The notes under the pieces: model-generated
What the model saw: the letters and a program-made list of their open reading frames with translations, nothing else
Told to the model about the DNA's origin: nothing
The model's database searches: none
Shown: piece by piece, positions 6,211 through 13,787 of the stretch
Position numbering within the stretch: the stretch's first letter is position 1
How the letters are laid out: the number at the start of each line of letters is the position of its first letter
DNA from: Bog-756 sp050011635
GTDB lineage: Bacteria > Actinomycetota > Acidimicrobiia > Acidimicrobiales > RAAP-2
Reading direction: 5' to 3'
Assembly: GCA_050011635.1 (NCBI GenBank)
Contig: JBEKIU010000106.1
Coordinates: forward strand, 1 to 14,411
DNA: 14,411 nucleotides
Made by a program: the position numbers and the translations under genes

Positions 6211-7449
6211 TCAACTACCCCCGGTCGGAACCAGTTTGATGTAGTCGAACATGGGCAGGTAGAGCGAGATCACCATGGCTCCGACCATCACACCCATGCA
6301 CACGGTCAGCATCGGCTCGAGGAGGGCGGTCAAGTTGTTGACCGTCGCTTCGACCTCCTGGTCGTAGAACTCACCGACCTTCTTGAGCATCCCATCCAGT
6401 GCACCGGTCTGCTCGCCCACCTCGATCATCTGCACGACCAGCGGGGGGATGACGGCTTCGTGCTCTCGTAGGGGATCCGCCAGCGGGCGGCCCTCACGAA
6501 CACCCTTCTTCGCCTCGAGGAGCACGTCGCCCACCGTACGGTTGCCGGAGGTGTCGGCGGCGATGTCCAGGGATTCGAGAATCGGCACTCCAGACCCGAT
6601 CAGGGATGCCAGCGTCCCGGTCATCCGGGCCAATGCGACCTTGTGGAACAGCGATCCGAACACGGGCGGTCTCAGAATGAGCCGGTCCCACTTTCGCCGC
6701 CCTTCGTCGGTGGCGATCCATCTCTTGAGGCCGATGATGCTGCCCACGATCACGGCAATGATGACGAGTACCCAGGGGCTGGTGACGATGGCCGATATCT
6801 TGATGACAATCCTCGTGGGAAGGGGAAGCTTCCCACCCAGTGAGGAGAACAGTTTCGAGAACACGGGCACGATGAAGACGATCATGGCGGTGAAGATGAC
6901 CAGCATGACGCTGAAGACCACGGCCGGGTAGGTCATCGCCGATCGGATGGTCCGATTCAGTTGCGCCTGCTTCTCGATGGTGTCGGCCAGGCTCCCGAGG
7001 ACATCGTCGAGGTTCCCTCCCGCCTCTCCGGCCTGGACCAACGTGCAGAACAGGTTGGAGAATATCTTCGGGTGCTTGGCGCACGCAGCCGACAGCGAGG
7101 ATCCGTGCTCGAGATCGAGGCGGACTTCGTTGAGGACCCGGGCCAGTGTCGGGTTCTCCGTCTGTCCGGCCAGAATGCTGAGTGACCGTACCACCGAGAG
7201 ACCCGAATCGACCATGGTCGACAGCTGCCTGGTCACGACCGCGACCTCCCGCAGCTTGACCCGATCACTGAATCCGGGGATCTTGATCTCCGTCTTGAGA
7301 TTGACTGCCGACTTCGGTGTCACCGATATCGGCATGTAGCCCATCTCGCGCAGACGTCGCACCACGAGGGCCATGTTGTCGCCGTCGAGTTGCCCTTCGA
7401 CCATCTTCCCAGACCGGTCTCGGACCTTGTAGTCAAATGTCAGTGCCAC
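6211..7449 (-). CDS. pilC: Type IV pilus inner-membrane platform protein (GspF/PilC family)
   Basis: A 412-residue protein, the usual length for PilC. It is the membrane platform on which the PilB and PilT motors act to add or remove pilins. Two T2SSF domains are visible: about 68-192, with VTRQLSTMVDSGLSVVRSL (72-90), and about 272-394, with MTGTLASLIGSGVPILESLD (276-295), the repeated motif typical of the family. Membrane helices lie near 174-197, 225-241 and 380-400. Both domains contain the GExxGxL element (GEAGGNLDDV, GEQTGALDGM). The start is GTG at 7449 with GGGG 4 nt upstream (7454-7457). It follows pilT by 40 nt on the same strand and is probably co-transcribed. A short hairpin after the stop and the long gap to pilA suggest the motor operon ends here. 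Confidence 0.95.
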   Translation of the reverse strand: MALTFDYKVRDRSGKMVEGQLDGDNMALVVRRLREMGYMPISVTPKSAVNLKTEIKIPGFSDRVKLREVAVVTRQLSTMVDSGLSVVRSLSILAGQTENPTLARVLNEVRLDLEHGSSLSAACAKHPKIFSNLFCTLVQAGEAGGNLDDVLGSLADTIEKQAQLNRTIRSAMTYPAVVFSVMLVIFTAMIVFIVPVFSKLFSSLGGKLPLPTRIVIKISAIVTSPWVLVIIAVIVGSIIGLKRWIATDEGRRKWDRLILRPPVFGSLFHKVALARMTGTLASLIGSGVPILESLDIAADTSGNRTVGDVLLEAKKGVREGRPLADPLREHEAVIPPLVVQMIEVGEQTGALDGMLKKVGEFYDQEVEATVNNLTALLEPMLTVCMGVMVGAMVISLYLPMFDYIKLVPTGGS

Positions 7450-7489
7450 GATTCCCCGCTTCGTCGATCAATACTGCTAGTGAATGGAA

Positions 7490-9172
7490 TTAGGTATTGA
7501 GGTGATTGCGAAGATCCTCTTCGTTGGAAGCCCGGTCATAGGCGATTCCCTCAGAGATCACGTTCGTCTGCACCAGTTTGGCCAGCCCCTGGTCCATGGT
7601 CTGCATGCCGAACGACCCGCCAACCTGCATCAACGAGTAGATCTGGTGGGTCTTCGACTGCCGGATCAGATTGCGGATGGCTGAGGTGCAGACCAGCACT
7701 TCCGAACACGGGACTCTTCCCGTCCCCTCCGAGTTGACGATGAGCTGCTGGGTGACGACACCTTGCAGCGTCGCCGCCAGCATCACCCGGATCTGCTCCT
7801 GCTGGTTGGTCGGGAACACGTCGATCATCCGGTCGACCGTCTGAGGACAGTCCTGGGTATGGAGCGTGCCGAACACCAGGTGACCGGTTTCGGCCGCGGT
7901 CAGCGCCATCGAGATGGTCTCGAGATCCCTGAGCTCTCCCACCAGGATCACGTCGGGGTCCTGACGGAGAACCCGCCGAAGCGCCTCGGAGAAGGAGGCC
8001 GTATCCTCGCCGACCTCCCGCTGGGTGATGATCGATCGCTTGTGATCGTGGAGGAATTCGATCGGGTCCTCCACGGTCACGATGTGGAGAGGCTTCGTGC
8101 GGTTGATGATGTCCACCAGCGACGCCAGGGTCGTCGACTTGCCGGAACCCGTGGGGCCGGTGACCAGTACGAGCCCGCGACGCAGGTCGGTGAACGACTT
8201 GATGGCGTCAGGGAGGCCCAGCGTGTCGAACTCCGGCATCTCGTGTGGAATGGGACGAAGGGCGGCCGCGACGGTCCCGCGTTGCATCGATACATTGACC
8301 CGGAACCTTCCGACGCCGGCGATGGAGTGTGAGGTATCGAGCTCGTTTTCGGCCTCGAACCGCTCACGCTGTGACGCCGGCAAGATGCCGAACACCATGT
8401 TGCGGATCAACTCATTGTCGAGCGGCGGGCATCCCTCGATGGAGCGAATGGCCCCGTGCAGCCGAATGGAGCCGGGCATCTGGGCCGTCAGGTGGAGATC
8501 GGACGCACCCACCGAGACCGCGTACCGGAGCAGATCGTCGATATGAAGCGGCATGGTGCCGCCCGTCACGGGGGACGGGAGCCCCCTCTCCAGCAGCACG
8601 GAAACCTCAGGGGCCGCGGTGACCTGCTCTCCTGTGACCTGATCACCCGCCGGATCGGGACCGACCAACGGCGAACTCGGAGCTGGTCCAAGATCGGAGA
8701 CAGCAGCAGGCCGAGCGCCTTCCTCGGCAGATCCGAGCCTCTGGCCGATCACGACGGGATCGGCCAACACCGGACTGATGCGATAACCAACCCGAGCGGC
8801 CAACGAGTCGACACCTTCGGGGGACGGCGGCTCCGCAAAGGCGACCGCCAACACATTTCCATCCAGCCGGAGCGGCAGGGCCCCGAACTCGCGGGCCACG
8901 TCCTCGGACATGACGACGGAGAGCTCCGGACTCGGAGCGATCGCCATCAGATCAACTGCCGGCATCTGTGCCAGATGGGCCAGCGCTCCCACCACCACGC
9001 CCGGAATGGCGACGTGCCTGGAGATCAGAAGGGTTGCCAGCGGTTGGTCGGTGGCCCGGGCCTCGTTGACCAGCGGCCTCAGATTGGACTCTGTCTCATA
9101 GCCGCCCTCGATCAGTGCCTGCGCCAGCCGGGCAGACCATTCATCTCGCGTCTGAACAGTGGCCGGGCTCAT
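7490..9172 (-). CDS. pilT: Type IV pilus retraction ATPase PilT with an extra N-terminal domain
   Basis: 560 residues. From about 207 onward it is a canonical PilT, the hexameric ATPase that drives pilus disassembly at the inner membrane. It shows Walker A GPTGSGKST (339-347), Asp box TVEDPIEF (366-373), Walker B region DPDVILVGE (405-413), His box TGHLVFGTLHT (429-439), and the PilT-specific AIRNLIR motif (498-504). The first ~150 residues resemble a degenerate GspE/MshE N-terminal domain, and residues 150-206 are a Pro/Ala/Gly-rich linker. Typical PilT is 340-370 residues, so this is an unusual fusion. The start ATG overlaps the pilB stop as ATGA. An internal ATG at 8554 (residue 207) begins MPLHIDDLLR exactly where an ordinary PilT would start, but it has only a weak G-rich upstream sequence. 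Confidence 0.95.
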   Translation of the reverse strand: MSPATVQTRDEWSARLAQALIEGGYETESNLRPLVNEARATDQPLATLLISRHVAIPGVVVGALAHLAQMPAVDLMAIAPSPELSVVMSEDVAREFGALPLRLDGNVLAVAFAEPPSPEGVDSLAARVGYRISPVLADPVVIGQRLGSAEEGARPAAVSDLGPAPSSPLVGPDPAGDQVTGEQVTAAPEVSVLLERGLPSPVTGGTMPLHIDDLLRYAVSVGASDLHLTAQMPGSIRLHGAIRSIEGCPPLDNELIRNMVFGILPASQRERFEAENELDTSHSIAGVGRFRVNVSMQRGTVAAALRPIPHEMPEFDTLGLPDAIKSFTDLRRGLVLVTGPTGSGKSTTLASLVDIINRTKPLHIVTVEDPIEFLHDHKRSIITQREVGEDTASFSEALRRVLRQDPDVILVGELRDLETISMALTAAETGHLVFGTLHTQDCPQTVDRMIDVFPTNQQEQIRVMLAATLQGVVTQQLIVNSEGTGRVPCSEVLVCTSAIRNLIRQSKTHQIYSLMQVGGSFGMQTMDQGLAKLVQTNVISEGIAYDRASNEEDLRNHLNT

Positions 9173-12003
9173 GCGACCACCCGGAGTACTTCTTCGAGGG
9201 TTGTCTCGCCCTCGAGGGCCTTACGCATTCCGCTCTGACGCAGGGTGACCATCCCCTGCGCCACGGCAATCTTGTGAATGTCTTCCACCGCTCCTCCTTC
9301 AATGATCATTCGGTCGATCTCTTCGGTCATGGGCAGTAGCTCGGCCAGGGCCTTGCGACCCCGGTAGCCCGTATTGGCACACGCTGAGCATCCGATGGCG
9401 CGGAACACCTGAGGCATCCCCCCCATCGCTTCAACCTCAGCGACCGTCCACCCTGCCGCGACAATGTCCGCCTCGGTGGGCTCATACCCCTCTTTGCAAT
9501 GCATACACAGTCGGCGGGCCAGCCGTTGGGCCAACACCCCCGACAGAGATGACGTGACCAGAAAGGGCTCGAGGCCCATCTCGATCAGCCGCATTGGTGT
9601 AGCGGCGGCATTATTCGTATGCAACGTCGACAGCACCATGTGACCGGTGAGCGCAGCTTCGATGGCGATGACGGCGGTCTCCTTGTCTCGGATCTCGCCG
9701 ACCAGGACGATGTCAGGGTCGGATCGGAGGATCGACTTCAGGGCGGAGGCAAAGGTCAGACCGGCCTTCACGTTCAGCTGCACCTGGTTGACCCCCTTGA
9801 GCTGCAACTCCACCGGATCCTCGACGGTGATGATGTTCTTCTCCGGCGAATTCAGGGCGGTGAGCGTCGTATAGAGGGTCGTGGACTTTCCGGAGCCGGT
9901 CGGTCCCGTGACCAGGATGGTGCCGTAGGGCTTGGTGTAGATGCGGGCGTACGACTCCAGCAAGTCTTCGTCGAAACCCAGATCGGCGAAACCCAGCACC
10001 ACGCTGGACTTGTCCAGCACCCGCATCACGACCTTCTCGCCGTGGATGGTTGGGAGGGTGGCCATCCGGAGGTCGATGCCCTTGCTCCCGACGTTGAGAG
10101 AGATCCTGCCGTCCTGAGGAATCCGGTGCTCGGCCACATTCAAGTCGGCCATGACCTTGAGGCGAGTGGTCACTGCAGAAGTGATGGCACGTGGTGCCGT
10201 CGACACGTCATGGAGCACCCCGTCGATCCGGTAACGGATGCGCAGGTCGGTGGCCGTCGGCTCGACATGAATATCCGACGCCCGCTCGTTCAGGGCCTGC
10301 AGGATGAGCAGATTGACGTACCGGACGATCGGAGCTTCCTCGGTGACGGCCTGGATGTCGTCAACACCCTTGCCGGTGGGCGAGCCGTCGAAACCGAGCG
10401 AGGCCTCCACGGCCATGTCTGCCGCGTCGCCGCCGCTATTGAATACCCGTCCGATGTAGGAGCTGATCTGGGTGCGGGTGGCGACCACCAAAATGAAATT
10501 GCGACCCATGATGGTCCGAAGGTCGTCCATGGCGAACACATCGGTGGGATTCGATGCGGCAACCACCGGAACGCCTTCCTCATTGCCGATGACAATCACG
10601 TTGTGGTGCCGGGCCGTCGCTTCGGGGATGCTCCCGGCCTCGGCAAAGTCGATCCCGAACGTGTCCAGGTCCACGAATTCGAGGCCCATCTCCTGGGCCA
10701 TGCCCCACATGAGATCGGCCTCGGTCACCAGCTTCTGGGCCGTGAGGATCCGGGCGATGCTCTGTCCGGTGCGATAGTGCTCCTCGAGCACGGCCTCCAT
10801 GTCCTCGAGGGAGACCCGCTTCCCGTCGACGAGAGATTTTGCCAGCGGCGGGAACATCGAAGTCTGGGTCGGGGCATCGAAACCGGCGTCGCGGAAGTCC
10901 TCCTCGCTCTGTTGCTCCTGGAAGGTGGCGACTGCTTCGGCGACCAGATCGGCGGCCAGAGCCGTCGAGTCAGTTCCAGGCTCGTCCGTTTCGTCCGGTA
11001 CCGATTCGTCTTGAACCGATCGCGCCAGTTCGGCCAGGTCATCGACACTGGATGCCAGGGCGCTCCCCGATGTCAGTAGCTCGGAGCGAGGCTCGTCTCC
11101 GCCGAAGTCAGGCACCAGCTCGGCAATTTCGGGCATCCCGGTGTCGTCATCGATCGTGTCACCGGCGGTGCTCTCCTCGATGGGCGGCAATTCATGCCCG
11201 GTCGGAGCGTCGATCGACGACCCGACCTCGGGCGGGGTTGGTGACCTCTCTTCGGATTGGCCGACATCGGTCACATCGCCCGGCGCCGGGACATCGGCGG
11301 CATCGGAAAGGTCCAGCCAGTCAGGACTTTCGACCCGATCGGCACGCTTGGACGTTCGGCGTTTCGATTTCGGTTCGTCCCGCCCGGGACGGGTCCCCTT
11401 CGTGTCTCCTTCGGTGCCATCGCTGGTCGGCGGGGCTGGATCGGGCTCCAACGACCGCACAGCAGCCCCTGTCGCGGCGGAATCGGTTCCTGCTGCGGCG
11501 GAATCGGTTCCTGTTGCGGCGGAATCAGTTCCTGTTGCGGCGGAATCAGTTCCTGTTGCGGCGGAATCGTCGTCTGCGGTGGCGGAATCGGTTCCTGCGG
11601 TGGCGGAATCGGTTCCTGCGGTGGCGGAGTCGTCCAGCGGAGCCGGCGACTTCTCACTCGGTCTTTGATCGACAAGGTCGTCCGGACTGAGCTGGAGGCC
11701 CCCCTCATCAGGGCCGAACACTCGATCGAGGTGTTCGCCGATCTGTTCCCGCGAGGCGACAACGGATATGAATTCCCGCCCGATCGCAGCTCGGACGATG
11801 TCATGGGCAGACAGGTCGTCCGGATCCGCAGTGGCAATGACAGGAGTGCCGAATTTTCGCTTGATGGCGGCGACATGAAAGCGCCGCGACAGGTCAGCGG
11901 GAAGAATCTCACCCGCGGCCGGATCCACGCCGTAGGTGTCGAAGTCGACAAATTCGAGGTCATGTTCGCTGGCCAGCCAGCGAATGGTGTCGACGTCGCT
12001 CAT
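9169..12003 (-). CDS. pilB: Type IV pilus extension ATPase PilB with two N-terminal domains and a long linker
   Basis: 944 residues; ordinary PilB is about 560. The C-terminal ~390 residues are a complete GspE/PilB ATPase that powers pilus assembly: Walker A GPTGSGKST (700-708), Asp box TVEDPVE (726-732), Walker B DPDIVLVGE (762-770), and a zinc tetracysteine (C833, C836, C872, C875). A full MshE/GspE N-domain lies at about 385-540. A second, shortened copy lies at residues 1-96 (LEFVDFDTYGVDPAAG...VVASREQIG), lacking the usual leading helices. Between them is a disordered acidic linker with eight 7-residue repeats (125-180) and a basic patch KSKRRTSKR. ATG 12003 is preferred; a TTG at 12066 would add 21 unrelated-looking residues. 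Neither has a good Shine-Dalgarno. The stop overlaps pilT by 4 nt. Confidence 0.93.
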   Translation of the reverse strand: MSDVDTIRWLASEHDLEFVDFDTYGVDPAAGEILPADLSRRFHVAAIKRKFGTPVIATADPDDLSAHDIVRAAIGREFISVVASREQIGEHLDRVFGPDEGGLQLSPDDLVDQRPSEKSPAPLDDSATAGTDSATAGTDSATADDDSAATGTDSAATGTDSAATGTDSAAAGTDSAATGAAVRSLEPDPAPPTSDGTEGDTKGTRPGRDEPKSKRRTSKRADRVESPDWLDLSDAADVPAPGDVTDVGQSEERSPTPPEVGSSIDAPTGHELPPIEESTAGDTIDDDTGMPEIAELVPDFGGDEPRSELLTSGSALASSVDDLAELARSVQDESVPDETDEPGTDSTALAADLVAEAVATFQEQQSEEDFRDAGFDAPTQTSMFPPLAKSLVDGKRVSLEDMEAVLEEHYRTGQSIARILTAQKLVTEADLMWGMAQEMGLEFVDLDTFGIDFAEAGSIPEATARHHNVIVIGNEEGVPVVAASNPTDVFAMDDLRTIMGRNFILVVATRTQISSYIGRVFNSGGDAADMAVEASLGFDGSPTGKGVDDIQAVTEEAPIVRYVNLLILQALNERASDIHVEPTATDLRIRYRIDGVLHDVSTAPRAITSAVTTRLKVMADLNVAEHRIPQDGRISLNVGSKGIDLRMATLPTIHGEKVVMRVLDKSSVVLGFADLGFDEDLLESYARIYTKPYGTILVTGPTGSGKSTTLYTTLTALNSPEKNIITVEDPVELQLKGVNQVQLNVKAGLTFASALKSILRSDPDIVLVGEIRDKETAVIAIEAALTGHMVLSTLHTNNAAATPMRLIEMGLEPFLVTSSLSGVLAQRLARRLCMHCKEGYEPTEADIVAAGWTVAEVEAMGGMPQVFRAIGCSACANTGYRGRKALAELLPMTEEIDRMIIEGGAVEDIHKIAVAQGMVTLRQSGMRKALEGETTLEEVLRVVA
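11464..11631 (-). repeat. 21-bp tandem repeat, 8 copies, inside pilB
   Basis: The motif GAATC (GAGTC in the last copy) recurs at exact 21-nt steps from 11480 to 11627. This gives eight in-frame heptapeptides of the type DSAATGT/DSATAGT in the PilB linker (residues 125-180). Copies differ by a few substitutions and fall into subgroups, showing expansion by duplication. Copy number could vary between strains without breaking the frame. Confidence 0.95.
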
Positions 12004-12212
12004 ATCTGGACCATCGGCAGACTGACGCCTGAGATTGAACCCGAATCCAGATGAAATGACCCCCAAATGCTGGGCCCGAAGAGAATATGGCCGCAGTGCG
12101 GTCCATCCGACCGCCGGGTTTTGTCAATTACGTTGCCAATTGCGTCGGCTGGAGAGCACAGCGTCCGGCCAGCTGCACCGGTGAGGCATTCCGACGTTGT
12201 TGAATACACGAT
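12004..12212. promoter_or_regulatory. Divergent intergenic region between pilB and the prepilin-peptidase-like gene
   Basis: About 210 nt that must hold promoters for both the pilus motor operon (minus) and the pilD-regulator group (plus). A near-perfect inverted repeat CCGCA-G-TGCGG lies at 12091-12101, with a weaker CAATT/AATTG pair at 12125-12142. A TTGACA hexamer is on the minus strand at 12122-12127, but no -10 box at normal spacing could be matched to it. Promoter positions therefore stay unassigned. Confidence 0.45.
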
Positions 12213-13028
12213 ATGGGTTCTGACGACGTTTCGTCCTTGCTGGTGACCACCTTGATTGCGGGCATCTTCGGGCTCTTCGTCGGGTCGTTCATCAATGTCG
12301 TCGTCTACCGCTCCCCGCTCGGCCTCTCGGTCTCATCCCCACGTTCGTTCTGTCCCTCATGCAAGCGGCAGTTGACCTGGTGGGAGAACATCCCCGTCGC
12401 TTCGTGGATCGCCCTCAGGGGCAGATGCCGAACTTGCCACCTCTCGATCTCACCTCGCTATCCCGTGGTGGAGGTCTCAACCGGGATCATCTTCGGGCTG
12501 GTCACGTGGGCATGGCACGGCACCTTGCTGTCCGCGGCCTACTGCTGCCTTGCCGCTGCGATGATCGCCGTCAGCCTGGTCGAGTACGACGGGCAGCGCG
12601 CGCCACTGTCCATCGCGGCCATCGGAACCGGCGTGGCGCTGGTGATCATCGTGGTCGGGGGTGGGTGGAAGCACCACTGGCACATCGTCATCGGGTCACT
12701 GATCGGAACTGTCATTGCCGCAGCGGCATTTGCCGTGCTCCGTACGGTGGACCCTGAGTGCCGCGATCCCCGGGGGCGCGGGCGATCCGCCCTGTTGATC
12801 GCCGGCTGCTGGGCTGGAGGACTGGGACTCAGACCGACTGTTGCCGGGGTCGCCGTGTGGATCGTGGCCTATTTCGTCTGCATGGTGGGGGCCTGGAAGC
12901 TGGCCCGAACTCGGTCGGCGTCCGGTGCCGGACCACTGCCCGACCCGAGAGTTCACCCCGTCCTCGCCGTCCCGTTGGTCTCCGCCGTTGCCGCTGGGAT
13001 GGTGGCGTCCCTCGTCGTATGGAGGTGA
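12213..13028 (+). CDS. pilD: Prepilin peptidase/N-methyltransferase-like protein (A24 family), catalytic aspartates apparently lost
   Basis: 271 residues with about seven to eight membrane helices. The N-terminal half matches the PilD methyltransferase domain: FVGSFINVVVYR (22-33), zinc cysteines C47-x2-C50 and C72-x2-C75, and YPVVEVSTG (83-91). PilD normally cleaves the prepilin leader on the cytoplasmic side and methylates the new N-terminus. In the peptidase half the first catalytic Asp (pattern LIDxD) aligns with Glu124 in SLVEYDGQRAP. The second (GxGD) aligns with Arg191 in GRGRSALLIAG. D126, D180 and D185 are nearby and might compensate. The gene diverges from pilB, so a role in this pilus is likely, but peptidase activity is doubtful. 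The start ATG lacks a clear Shine-Dalgarno. The stop is 18 nt before the response-regulator ATG. Confidence 0.8.
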   Translation: MGSDDVSSLLVTTLIAGIFGLFVGSFINVVVYRSPLGLSVSSPRSFCPSCKRQLTWWENIPVASWIALRGRCRTCHLSISPRYPVVEVSTGIIFGLVTWAWHGTLLSAAYCCLAAAMIAVSLVEYDGQRAPLSIAAIGTGVALVIIVVGGGWKHHWHIVIGSLIGTVIAAAAFAVLRTVDPECRDPRGRGRSALLIAGCWAGGLGLRPTVAGVAVWIVAYFVCMVGAWKLARTRSASGAGPLPDPRVHPVLAVPLVSAVAAGMVASLVVWR

Positions 13029-13034
13029 TGAACC

Positions 13035-13049
13035 TACGATGGATGTATG
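13035..13049 (+). promoter_or_regulatory. Possible -10 element for a leaderless response-regulator mRNA
   Basis: TACGAT (13035-13040) lies 6 nt before the ATG at 13047. The only Shine-Dalgarno-like sequence, GGAGGT (13021-13026), is 20 nt away, too far to serve this start. A leaderless transcript is one explanation; translational coupling to the upstream gene is the alternative. No -35 box is seen. Confidence 0.3.
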
Positions 13050-13787
13050 AGCGGCATCGAATCCCTCAGCCCTCGCCCGTGGTCGGAGGCATCGGGATCC
13101 CAGCCGTCGGCCGAAGCGCCCGTGACCCGACGGGTCGTGGTGGTGGACGACCACGAGCTCCTGCGTGCCGGCACACGCCGCATCCTCGAGGACGCCACCG
13201 GATTCTCCGTCGTGGGCGAAGCGGGGGATGCTGACGCAGCACTCAGCGTGATCGCTGACGTAAAGCCGGATGTCGTCCTCGTGGACATCAGGCTCCCGGA
13301 CAAGAACGGAATCGAACTCGCCCGGCAGATCGCGGTGAACTTCCCCGACGTCACGGTCCTCATCCTCAGCGCCTACGACGACGAGAACTACGTACGAGCG
13401 TCGCTGGCCGCAGGGGTCGCCGGTTACCTTCTCAAGACGATGCCCAGCGACGAGCTGGTCCGCTGCATCACATCCGCCTGTGACGGGTTCGCCGTCGGTG
13501 GGAATGTCCCCGCCGCCGGTCGCGGTGAGCGGTCCGACTCACATCGTTCCGGACCTTCCCCCAGATTGACGGGACGGGAACAAGAGGTCGTCCGCCTGGT
13601 CGCCCGGGGAATGTCCAACAAGGCTATTGCCCGTCAACTCGGCATCAGCCCGCGGACTGTCGAAGGCCACCTCAATCATGTGTTCGACAAACTCGACACG
13701 ACCTCTCGCACCGAGCTCGTCCACTATGCCCTCGCGAACAGCCTGTTCAAGAAGGAACAGGCGGAAAGCGCGGAACCGACCCAGTGA
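13047..13787 (+). CDS. NarL/FixJ-family response regulator
   Basis: A 246-residue two-component DNA-binding regulator. The receiver domain (about 28-145) has the acidic pair D34-D35, phospho-acceptor D80 in VVLVDIRLPD, S108 and K130 (GYLLK). A serine-rich linker (about 150-172) leads to a LuxR-type helix-turn-helix (173-235) with LTGREQEVVRLVARGMSNKA and GISPRTVEGHLNHVFDKLD. The first ~27 residues before the receiver are a non-conserved extension. A GTG at 13122 would start right at the receiver (VTRRVVVVDD), so the start is not settled. Its stop overlaps the sensor-kinase GTG start by 4 nt, making a cognate pair. It lies 18 nt after the prepilin-peptidase-like gene, so control of pilus genes is a reasonable inference. 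Confidence 0.92.
   Translation: MSGIESLSPRPWSEASGSQPSAEAPVTRRVVVVDDHELLRAGTRRILEDATGFSVVGEAGDADAALSVIADVKPDVVLVDIRLPDKNGIELARQIAVNFPDVTVLILSAYDDENYVRASLAAGVAGYLLKTMPSDELVRCITSACDGFAVGGNVPAAGRGERSDSHRSGPSPRLTGREQEVVRLVARGMSNKAIARQLGISPRTVEGHLNHVFDKLDTTSRTELVHYALANSLFKKEQAESAEPTQ

Noticed and set aside
10839..11690. Long plus-strand open frames opposite the pilB linker, with repeated Arg-rich peptides
   Set aside because: They are the antisense reading of the 21-bp repeat and high-GC codons. Composition is implausible and there is no ribosome site.
12771..12798. A frameshift that might hide the GxGD aspartate of the peptidase-like gene (the +1 frame reads GGAGD)
   Set aside because: That frame meets a stop three codons after the Asp, and the original frame clearly continues the membrane segments. 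Two compensating indels would be needed, so substitution is simpler, though raw reads over the G run would settle it.
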